DNA from: JBBEAM01 sp942491105
GTDB taxonomy: Bacteria > Pseudomonadota > Alphaproteobacteria > Kiloniellales > DSM-21159
Reading direction: 5' to 3'
Length of the DNA: 64,000 nt
Assembly (NCBI GenBank): GCA_942491105.1
Contig: CALNZX010000005.1
Coordinates: 124,001 to 188,000 of the forward strand
Shown here: positions 57,550 through 64,000 of the stretch, piece by piece
Layout of the letters: every line of letters begins with the position of its first letter
Position numbering within the stretch: position 1 is the first letter of the stretch
Program-made: the position numbers and the translations under genes
The notes under the pieces: generated by a model
The model's input: the letters and a program-made list of their open reading frames with translations, nothing else
Databases searched by the model: none
Told to the model about the DNA's origin: nothing

Positions 57550-58197
57550 TCAGGGGTTTTCGATCACCCAGGGCTCCAGCTTGGCATCGGCGATCCAGCG
57601 TTCGAGGTCGGGCCAGGCAAGCATCGCCGCCACGTAGTTTTCGGCAACCTCGGGAAGGGCGATGCCATAGGTCCGGAACCGGGTGACCACGGGCGCGTAG
57701 AAGGCATCGGCGATGGTGAATCCGCCGAACAGGAATTCGCCGGCGGACTGGTGTTCCTCCCGGCAGAGGGTCCAGATCTCGATGATCCGCTCGATGTCCG
57801 CGGCGGTCTCCGCGCTGAAACTTTTGCCCGGATGGGAATCGTGAATCGCCATGGGCAGTTCGCCGCGCAGCGCGGCGAAGCCGGAATGCATCTCGCAGGT
57901 GACGGCCCGCGCCTTGGCACGGGCGACCGGATCCTCGGGCCAGAGCCGGGCCTCGGGGAAACGCTCGGCGAGGTACTCGGCGATGGCCAGGGAATCGGGA
58001 ATGACCAGCTCGCCGTGACGCAGCGTGGGAACCCGCGCGGTGGGCGATACGGCCCGCAGGCGGGCTTTCGTCTCCGGGCGGTCGAGCGGTATCACCTCCT
58101 CGTCGAAATCGATTCCGCAGGCCGCGAGCACCAGCCAGCCGCGCAGCGACCAGGAGGAATAGTTTTTGTTGCCCAGGGCGATGAAGAATTCCGGCAT
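57550..58197 (-). CDS. Glutathione S-transferase family protein
   Basis: 215 residues from ATG 58197, with GGAG eight bases upstream. The N-terminal thioredoxin-like domain has NKNYSSWSLRGWLVLAACG with the Ser-Ser likely binding glutathione, RVPTLRHGELVIPDSLAIAEYLAE as the cis-Pro and SDS/DS motif, and a C-terminal helical domain with FTIADAFYAPVVTRF. It conjugates glutathione or reduces peroxides; the substrate is not known. It is convergent with the TAXI gene. Confidence 0.9.
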   Translation of the reverse strand: MPEFFIALGNKNYSSWSLRGWLVLAACGIDFDEEVIPLDRPETKARLRAVSPTARVPTLRHGELVIPDSLAIAEYLAERFPEARLWPEDPVARAKARAVTCEMHSGFAALRGELPMAIHDSHPGKSFSAETAADIERIIEIWTLCREEHQSAGEFLFGGFTIADAFYAPVVTRFRTYGIALPEVAENYVAAMLAWPDLERWIADAKLEPWVIENP

Positions 58198-58289
58198 CCT
58201 TTGATCTCCGCTATGACGGGACATAGCTGTAGCTTTAACCCAGCTTACGGCGGGAAGAAATCGCAACCGGATCAGGACCAGAGGAAAAG

Positions 58290-59702
58290 ATGAGCAAAGA
58301 ATCCACAGAGCGCGCGACGGCGTGTTTGATCGCGCGGGCCAAGTCCGCGATTCCCTTGGAGCCGGTGGTCCAGGATGCCTTCGAAGCCTGGAGCAAGCGG
58401 CAGGGCAAGGTAGTGCGGGAATGGCTGACGCTCACCGGGTTCCGCGCCAAGCCGGGCCAGTTCGCCTTCCTGCTCGACGGCAAGGGCGGCCCGGCCCGGG
58501 TGCTCGCCGGGGTCGAGGCGGTGGAGGATATCTGGTCCTATGCCGGTCTGGCCGAGAAACTGCCGGCCGGCAGCTACCGTCTCGATCCAGAGCCCGCGGC
58601 CGGCGCCGCCAAGGCCGCGGCGCTGGGCTGGGCGCTCGGCAGTTACGACTTCGCGCGCTACCGCAAGCCGCGCGAAGAGCTGCCGCGCCTGCTCTGGCCG
58701 AAGCAGGCCGACAAGCCGGGCGTGCGGGCGGCCGCCGAGGCGGTGTTCCTGGTACGCGACCTGGTCAACACGCCGGCCAACGACATGGGCCCCGCCGAGC
58801 TGGCGGCGGCGGCGCAGGCGATTGCCCGCCGCTTCGGCGGCAAGTCCACGGTGACCATCGGCCAGCAGCTATTGAAGAAGAACTATCCGGCGATTCATGC
58901 CGTGGGCCGCGCCGCCGCGCGCGCGCCGCGGCTGGTCGATCTGCGCTGGCAGGGGCCGGGCGGTGCCAAGGGCCCGAAGATCACCCTGGTCGGCAAGGGC
59001 GTTTGCTTCGATACCGGCGGCCTCGATCTGAAGCCCGCCTCGGGCATGCTGCTGATGAAAAAGGACATGGGCGGTGCGGCTCATGCCCTGGCCCTGGCGC
59101 AGTGGATCATGGCCGCGCAACTGCCGCTGCGCCTGCGGGTGCTGGTGCCGGCGGTGGAGAATTCCGTATCCGGCGAGGCCTACCGGCCCGGCGACGTCAT
59201 CGCCACGCGCAAGGGTTTGAGCGTCGAGGTCGGCAATACCGATGCCGAGGGGCGCATCGTGCTCTGTGACGCCCTGGCCGAGGCGGTGACCGAAAAGCCC
59301 GACATGCTGCTCGATTTCGCAACCCTGACCGGGGCCGCGCGGGTGGCGCTGGGTCCCGAGCTTCCGGCGCTGTTCAGCAACGACGACGCCTTGGCCGAAG
59401 CGCTGCTGTCCTGCGGTCTGGCGAACGGCGATCCGCTGTGGCGCCTGCCGCTGCACCGGCCGTACCGGCAGATGCTGAACAGCAGGGTGGCCGACATCAA
59501 CAACGTCTCCAGCGGCGGCTTCGCCGGCGCGATCACCGCGGCGCTGTTCCTTCAGGAATTCGTGCCCGACGACATCGCCTGGGCGCACATCGACCTGATG
59601 GCCTGGAACAACGCGGCGCGGCCTGGCCGCCCGCTCGGCGGCGAGGCCATGACCCTGCGGGCCGCCTTCGCCGCGATCGAGGCGCGTTGCCGCCGCCGCT
59701 AG
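58290..59702 (+). CDS. Leucyl aminopeptidase, M17 family (PepA/PepB-like)
   Basis: 470 residues. The M17 signature NTDAEGRIVLCDAL starts near residue 316. Metal and catalytic residues lie in GKGVCFDTGGLDLKPASGM and LLMKKDMGGAAHAL. The N-terminal domain is shorter and divergent, as in the group often annotated as leucyl aminopeptidase or PepB. It removes N-terminal residues from peptides in the cytosol using two divalent metals. GAGGAAAAG precedes the ATG. Confidence 0.92.
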   Translation: MSKESTERATACLIARAKSAIPLEPVVQDAFEAWSKRQGKVVREWLTLTGFRAKPGQFAFLLDGKGGPARVLAGVEAVEDIWSYAGLAEKLPAGSYRLDPEPAAGAAKAAALGWALGSYDFARYRKPREELPRLLWPKQADKPGVRAAAEAVFLVRDLVNTPANDMGPAELAAAAQAIARRFGGKSTVTIGQQLLKKNYPAIHAVGRAAARAPRLVDLRWQGPGGAKGPKITLVGKGVCFDTGGLDLKPASGMLLMKKDMGGAAHALALAQWIMAAQLPLRLRVLVPAVENSVSGEAYRPGDVIATRKGLSVEVGNTDAEGRIVLCDALAEAVTEKPDMLLDFATLTGAARVALGPELPALFSNDDALAEALLSCGLANGDPLWRLPLHRPYRQMLNSRVADINNVSSGGFAGAITAALFLQEFVPDDIAWAHIDLMAWNNAARPGRPLGGEAMTLRAAFAAIEARCRRR

Positions 59703-59782
59703 CGTAGAAAGTGCCGCCAGCGCGCAATCTCCGCGCCGTGACATTTGTGTTAGGCTGAACGCATAAAAATGGGGGGGAGGCC

Positions 59783-60226
59783 ATGTTTAAGAACATTGTG
59801 TGCGCGGTCGATGGTTCCGAGCACGCTGCCCGGGCGGCGACCTTGGCGGCGGCCCTGGCGGCCAAGTTCGACAGCAAGCTGACCTTGCTGACCGTCGCCA
59901 AGGAACTGAAGATGACCGCCGAGGTGAAGCGCTACATCGAGCTGGAGCATCTCAGCGGCGAGCCGCAGTATGTGCTCGACGAATACACCGAATCCGTGAT
60001 CGACAGGGCCAAGGAAGCCGCCGAGGCCGAGGGTCTGCGTGGCGTTAAGACCGAGGTGCGTTCGGGAAATCCGGCCCGCAGTATCGTCGAGTTCGCCGAC
60101 ATCAAGAAGGCCGACTGTATCGTGCTGGGCCGCCGCGGCATGGGCGATATCGAGGGGGTGTTCCTCGGCAGCGTGTCCTTCAAGGTCAACTCCCTGGCCA
60201 GCTGCACGGTGATCACCGTCAAGTAG
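59783..60226 (+). CDS. Universal stress protein (UspA family)
   Basis: 147 residues, single Usp domain. VCAVDGSEHAARAATLAAAL at the start and the ATP-binding G-2x-G-9x-G(S) motif in GRRGMGDIEGVFLGSVSFKV near the end indicate a nucleotide-binding member. GGGGGGAGG lies just before the ATG. It is convergent with the GhrA-like gene with six bp between stops. Confidence 0.93.
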   Translation: MFKNIVCAVDGSEHAARAATLAAALAAKFDSKLTLLTVAKELKMTAEVKRYIELEHLSGEPQYVLDEYTESVIDRAKEAAEAEGLRGVKTEVRSGNPARSIVEFADIKKADCIVLGRRGMGDIEGVFLGSVSFKVNSLASCTVITVK

Positions 60227-60232
60227 CTTGGG

Positions 60233-61162
60233 TCAGTAGCCGCGCGCGAAATCGACGGTGTGCTCTAGCGGCTCTCCGGCTTCCAGGCGCGCGATCTGCC
60301 GCAGCACCGCCGCGACCGCGGTATCGGGAATAGTCATGCTGGCGATATGCGGGGTCATCACCACGCGCGGATGGCTGTAGAAACGGCTCTCGGCGGGCAG
60401 GGGCTCCTTGCGGAAGACGTCCAGGGTCGCGCCGGAAAGCTGACCCGAATCCAGGGCCGCGAGCAAATCCTCCTCGACCTGCAGGCCGCCGCGCCCGACG
60501 TTGATCAGGGCCGCGCCCCTCGGAAGCTGGGCCAGGGTCTTCGCATTGAGAATGCCATCGGTCTGCGGCGTCGAGGGGAGCAGGGCCACCAGGATTTCGC
60601 TTTCCGCCAGAAAAGCCTCCAAACCGGCCGCGCCGTGATGGCAGCGCACGCCGGCCACGTTCTTGGGGGTGCGGCTCCAGCCGGACAGTTGAAATCCGAA
60701 GACGCCCAGCTTTTCGGCGGCGTCCTGCCCCAGATGGCCGAGGCCGAGGATGCCGACCCGGCGGCGATTGGCGGCGATCTGGTTGATCTCCTCCCAATGG
60801 CCTTGGCGCTGCTGCGCGGCGTAGTCGAGCATGAAGCGGTGATGGTGCAGGACGGCCCAGACGACGTACTCGGTCATTCCGGCGGTCAGGCCCGGCTCCA
60901 CCATGCGCACCACGGGAAGATCGGGCAGCTCCGGGTCCGCCTTCAGGTGATCGATGCCGGCGCCGACCGAGAAGATCGCCTTGAGATTGGGATAGCTTTT
61001 CAGCTCACCGGCCGGGGGCGCCCAGACCAGGGCGTAGTCGATGGCCTCGGGATCGCCGTCGTAGGGCCAGACCTCGACCTTAAGATCGGGAGCTTGCGAG
61101 GCGAAGGCGTCGAGCCAGAGCCCGCCGCGTTCGATGTCGGATTTGAACAGCAGGGTTTTCAT
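60233..61162 (-). CDS. ghrA: Glyoxylate/hydroxypyruvate reductase A-like 2-hydroxyacid dehydrogenase
   Basis: 309 residues, the length of GhrA (about 312). NAD(P)-binding GILGLGHLGQDAAEKLG at about 137-153. Catalytic Arg in INVGRGGLQVEEDLLAAL, Glu nearby, and His in RVVMTPHIASMT. It reduces glyoxylate or hydroxypyruvate with NAD(P)H. It lies 12 bp downstream of the peptide-importer ATPase gene in the same direction, so it may be co-transcribed with yejBEF-like genes. Confidence 0.88.
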   Translation of the reverse strand: MKTLLFKSDIERGGLWLDAFASQAPDLKVEVWPYDGDPEAIDYALVWAPPAGELKSYPNLKAIFSVGAGIDHLKADPELPDLPVVRMVEPGLTAGMTEYVVWAVLHHHRFMLDYAAQQRQGHWEEINQIAANRRRVGILGLGHLGQDAAEKLGVFGFQLSGWSRTPKNVAGVRCHHGAAGLEAFLAESEILVALLPSTPQTDGILNAKTLAQLPRGAALINVGRGGLQVEEDLLAALDSGQLSGATLDVFRKEPLPAESRFYSHPRVVMTPHIASMTIPDTAVAAVLRQIARLEAGEPLEHTVDFARGY

Positions 61163-61174
61163 GGGGTCAGCCTC

Positions 61175-62794
61175 TTACGTCGCGACCACGCCGCTGTCCA
61201 CCGCCTCCAGGTCGAAGGAGGCTTTCATCAAGGCCTGGGTGTAGGCCTGGCGCGGCGCATCGAAGATCTGCGCGCTCGCGCCCTGCTCGACGACCACGCC
61301 GTCCTTCATCACGATGACCTCGTCGGCCATGGCGCGCACCACCTTGAGGTCGTGGCTGATAAACAGGTAGGCGAGGTCGTTGCGGCGCTGCAGGTCGCGC
61401 AGCAGGTCGACGATCTGCGCCTGCACCGACATGTCGAGCGCCGAGGTCGGCTCGTCGAGCACCACGAAACGGGGCTTCAAGACCATCACCCGGGCGATGG
61501 CGATGCGCTGACGCTGGCCGCCGGAGAACTCGTGCGGATAGCGGTGCCGGGTTTCGGGATCGAGGCCGACTTCTTCCAGGGCCCCGATAATCAGCTTCTC
61601 ACGCTCCTGGGCGCTGCTGGCGAGGGCATGGATCTTCAGGCCTTCCTCGACGATCTGACCGACCGAGAGGCGCGGACTGAGCGAGCCGTAGGGATCCTGG
61701 AACACGACCTGCATCTCGCGGCGCAGCGGGCGGAGCTGGCGGCTTTTCCAGCCTTGGATATCGGTGCCGTCGAAGCGGATCGCCCCCTGGCTGGAAACCA
61801 GGCGCAGCAGCGCCATGCCCAGGGTGGTCTTGCCGGATCCGCTCTCGCCGACCACGCCGACGGTATGGCCGGCGCGCACCGTGACGTCGATGCCGTCGAC
61901 CGCCTTTACGTAGTCGACCGTGCGCTTGAGAACGCCCGCCTTGATCGGGAAGTGCACCTTGATGTCGTCGCCTTCCATGACGATGGGGGCATCGGCGGCG
62001 GCGCGCAGGGGCATGCCCTTGGGCTCGGCGGCCAGCAGCTTGCGGGTATAGGGGTGCTGCGGCGCGTCGAAGATCTGCCGTACCGGGCCCTGCTCGACGA
62101 TTTGGCCATCGGTCATCACCACGACGTCGTCGGCGACCTTGCGCACCACGTTGAGGTCGTGGGTGATCAGCAGGATCGCCATGCCCAGCTCGGCCTGCAG
62201 CTCCTGCAGCAGCCTGAGGATTTGCGCCTGCACCGTGACGTCGAGGGCCGTGGTCGGCTCATCGGCGATCAGGATGTCCGGCTCGTTGGCCAGGGCCATG
62301 GCGATCATCACCCGCTGCCGCTGGCCGCCGGACAGCTCGTGCGGGTAGGCCCCAAGCCGCTTTTCCGGGTTCTTGATGCCGACCAGCTTGAGCAGCTCCA
62401 GACAGCGCCGCCGCGCCGCGTCCCGCCCCAGTCCCTTGTGCAGAATCAGGGTTTCGCTGATCTGCTTCTCGATGTTGTGCAGGGGGTTGAGGGAGGTCAT
62501 CGGCTCCTGGAAGATCATCGAGATCTGGTCGCCGCGTACCCTGCGCAGCGCCGCGTCCGGAGCGCCCATCAACTCCTCGCCCTTGAAGACCACGGAGCTT
62601 CCCGGGTCGTGGTTGGCATAGGGATAGGGCAGCAGCTGCAGAATCGACAGCGCCGTCACCGACTTGCCGGACCCGGATTCGCCGACCAGGGCCAGGGTTT
62701 CGCCACGGCGCAGCTCGAAGGACGCGCCCTCGACCGCCTTGACGCTGCCGAAGGAGGTGCCGAGATCGCGGACCTGTAGCAGGGTTTCGCTCAT
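61175..62794 (-). CDS. yejF: Peptide ABC importer, fused double ATPase (YejF-like)
   Basis: 539 residues with two full ABC domains in one chain. Domain 1: VGESGSGKSVTALSIL, LSGGQRQRVMIAMALA, ILIADEPTTALDVT. Domain 2: VGESGSGKTTLGMALL, FSGGQRQRIAIARVMV, FVVLDEPTSALDMS. This is the layout of YejF, which energises uptake of peptides such as microcin C. Its ATG overlaps the yejE-like stop (ATGA). The order yejB-yejE-yejF matches E. coli; the binding protein YejA would be beyond the window. Confidence 0.92.
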   Translation of the reverse strand: MSETLLQVRDLGTSFGSVKAVEGASFELRRGETLALVGESGSGKSVTALSILQLLPYPYANHDPGSSVVFKGEELMGAPDAALRRVRGDQISMIFQEPMTSLNPLHNIEKQISETLILHKGLGRDAARRRCLELLKLVGIKNPEKRLGAYPHELSGGQRQRVMIAMALANEPDILIADEPTTALDVTVQAQILRLLQELQAELGMAILLITHDLNVVRKVADDVVVMTDGQIVEQGPVRQIFDAPQHPYTRKLLAAEPKGMPLRAAADAPIVMEGDDIKVHFPIKAGVLKRTVDYVKAVDGIDVTVRAGHTVGVVGESGSGKTTLGMALLRLVSSQGAIRFDGTDIQGWKSRQLRPLRREMQVVFQDPYGSLSPRLSVGQIVEEGLKIHALASSAQEREKLIIGALEEVGLDPETRHRYPHEFSGGQRQRIAIARVMVLKPRFVVLDEPTSALDMSVQAQIVDLLRDLQRRNDLAYLFISHDLKVVRAMADEVIVMKDGVVVEQGASAQIFDAPRQAYTQALMKASFDLEAVDSGVVAT

Positions 62795-63882
62795 TGCGCG
62801 GCTCCTTGGCTGCTGGGCGCCGCCGAGACCGGCTCGCTGGTTTCCTTGGCCTTGGGTCCGGTGAAGAGCTTGCGCGGGTCGAAGGCGTCGCGCACCGCCT
62901 CGCCGATGAAGATCAGCAGGCTCAGCAGGATGGCGATCACGAAGAAGCCGGTCAGCGCCAGCCAGGGCGCCTGCAGGTTGGCCTTGCCCTGGGCCACCAG
63001 TTCGCCCAGGGAGGCCGAGCCGGGCGGCAGGCCGACGCCGAGGAAATCGAGCGCGGTTAGCACGGTGACCGAACCGGCCAGGGTAAAGGGCATGAAAGTC
63101 AGGGTGGCGACCACGGCGTTGGGCAGCACGTGGCGGAACATGATGGTCAGGTTGGAGACCCCGAGCGCCTTGGCCGCCTTGGTGAAGTCGAGGTTGCGGG
63201 CGCGCAGGAACTCGGCGCGGACCACGCCGACGAAACCGGTCCAGGAGAACAGCAGCAGCACCGCCAGCAGCCACCAGAAGTTCGGCTCCAGCACGCTGGC
63301 AACGATCAGGATGATGTACAGGGTCGGCAGGCTGGTCCAGATCTCGATGAAGCGCTGGGCCAGGAGATCGAGCCAGCCGCCGTAAAAGCCTTGCAGCGCC
63401 CCGGCGCTCACGCCGACCACCGCCGAGACGATGGTCAGCACGAAGCCGAAAAGCACGGAGATGCGGAAGCCATAGATCGCCCGCGCGACCACGTCGCGAG
63501 CCTGATCGTCGGTGCCCAGCCAGTGATCGGCCGAGGGCGGCGTGGGCGCGGCTTCCGGCAGATTCCAGGCGACGGTACGATAGTCGAAGGGGATCAGCGG
63601 CCACAGCATCCAGCCGTCGGACTCGATCAGGTTCTTGACGTAAGGGTCGGTGTAGTCGGCCTCGGTCGGAAGCTCTCCGCCAAAGGCGGTCTCCGGATAG
63701 GACACGAAGATCGGCATATAGACCTCGCCCTTTTGGACCACCAGGAAAGGTGAGTCGTTGGCGACGAACTCCGCGAAGAGGCTGCCGATAAAGAGCACCA
63801 GGAAAATCCAGAACGACCAGTAGCCCCGGCGGTTGGCCTTGAAATTGGTCAGGCGGCGGCGGTTGAGGGGAGACAGGGCCAT
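62791..63882 (-). CDS. yejE: Peptide ABC importer permease, YejE-like
   Basis: 363 residues; helix 1 (YWSFWIFLVLFIGSLFAEFV) follows the LTNFKANRRG start typical of YejE. A large periplasmic insert follows (about 45-125, ending in PPSADHWLGTDDQARDVVAR). Five further helices include the EAA loop KAAKALGVSNLTIMFRHVLP. It forms the channel with YejB. The start is two bases after the yejB stop and its stop overlaps yejF. Confidence 0.92.
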   Translation of the reverse strand: MALSPLNRRRLTNFKANRRGYWSFWIFLVLFIGSLFAEFVANDSPFLVVQKGEVYMPIFVSYPETAFGGELPTEADYTDPYVKNLIESDGWMLWPLIPFDYRTVAWNLPEAAPTPPSADHWLGTDDQARDVVARAIYGFRISVLFGFVLTIVSAVVGVSAGALQGFYGGWLDLLAQRFIEIWTSLPTLYIILIVASVLEPNFWWLLAVLLLFSWTGFVGVVRAEFLRARNLDFTKAAKALGVSNLTIMFRHVLPNAVVATLTFMPFTLAGSVTVLTALDFLGVGLPPGSASLGELVAQGKANLQAPWLALTGFFVIAILLSLLIFIGEAVRDAFDPRKLFTGPKAKETSEPVSAAPSSQGAAQ

Positions 63883-63884
63883 GC

Positions 63885-64000
63885 TCAGGTCTCCCGGCTT
63901 TCGAAGTCGATGCGCGGATCGACCAGGGTGTAGACGAAATCTGTCACGATCCCGAGCAGCAGCCCGAACAGAGTGAAGAAGTAGAGCGTGCCCAGCACGA
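63885..64000 (-). CDS. yejB: Peptide ABC importer permease, YejB-like (C-terminal end only)
   Basis: Only the last 37 or so codons are in the window. The visible end reads LGTLYFFTLFGLLLGIVTDF, then VYTLVDPRIDFESRET before the stop, which is the usual last helix and tail of YejB/OppB-type permeases. The stop is two bases before the yejE ATG. The rest lies beyond position 64000. Confidence 0.85.
   Translation of the reverse strand, partial: VLGTLYFFTLFGLLLGIVTDFVYTLVDPRIDFESRET

Noticed and set aside
60347..62779. An 810-codon plus-strand open frame opposite the ghrA-yejF genes
   Set aside because: It runs across two well-supported minus-strand genes and shows only repetitive His/Asp/Gly/Arg-rich sequence typical of GC-driven shadows.

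Overview
The window reads as a high-GC chromosome segment from an alphaproteobacterium, probably Rhodospirillales-like. The grounds are the gene repertoire: TRAP and spermidine-type ABC transporters, an LpxR-type outer membrane deacylase and rimB-rimK. They also include dense ATGA-overlapped operons and AT-rich words confined to promoters. The species cannot be fixed from sequence alone. I see no rRNA, tRNA, CRISPR array, insertion sequence or prophage gene.

Positions 1-10025 hold an acyl-CoA catabolic locus. An IclR regulator diverges from a truncated acyl-CoA ligase. Leftward units carry a 3-hydroxyacyl-CoA dehydrogenase, an enoyl-CoA hydratase, an atypical SDR, a fumarylacetoacetase-family enzyme, two tandem OsmC paralogues, a RidA protein and a DctPQM TRAP importer. 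Inverted repeats built on TTCCGC-N3-GCGGAA lie at the iclR promoter, before the SDR and before dctP, suggesting one IclR regulon. A strong terminator separates dctP from dctQM.

Positions 10026-25159 form the most unusual part. A GntR/FCD regulator sits beside three transcription units: SDR-ALDH-amidohydrolase-TenA-like (leftward), a Tat-exported binding protein with a complete PotABC-like importer, and SDR-aminotransferase-alpha/beta hydrolase-M20 amidohydrolase (rightward). Each unit, and the regulator itself, is preceded by a pair of TGTATACA-like words exactly 21 bp apart. I infer one regulon for import and stepwise breakdown of an N-containing, possibly pyrimidine-like compound. The substrate is unknown.

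Positions 25167-46142 are mixed housekeeping and envelope genes: an ABC-2 exporter, GMC oxidoreductase, LpxR-like protein, beta-carbonic anhydrase with NhaA, CHASE4 histidine kinase, Uup, a YbaL-type antiporter, HutD, a PRC-barrel protein, rimBK, an EamA transporter, an AllA-like enzyme and an acetyltransferase. The standout is 29993-31744, a fusion of a periplasmic NMT1/THI5-like binding domain to a TRIC/UPF0126 channel domain.

Positions 46313-54042 look like a sugar-decoration module: two nucleotide-sugar epimerases, a GT2 polyprenyl transferase, a GtrA flippase and two paralogous GT-C transferases flanking a DUF2817 peptidase. From 54253 onward come oligopeptidase B, an orphan TAXI binding protein, a GST, an M17 aminopeptidase, a universal stress protein, a GhrA-type reductase and the 3' part of a yejBEF peptide importer that runs off the window edge.
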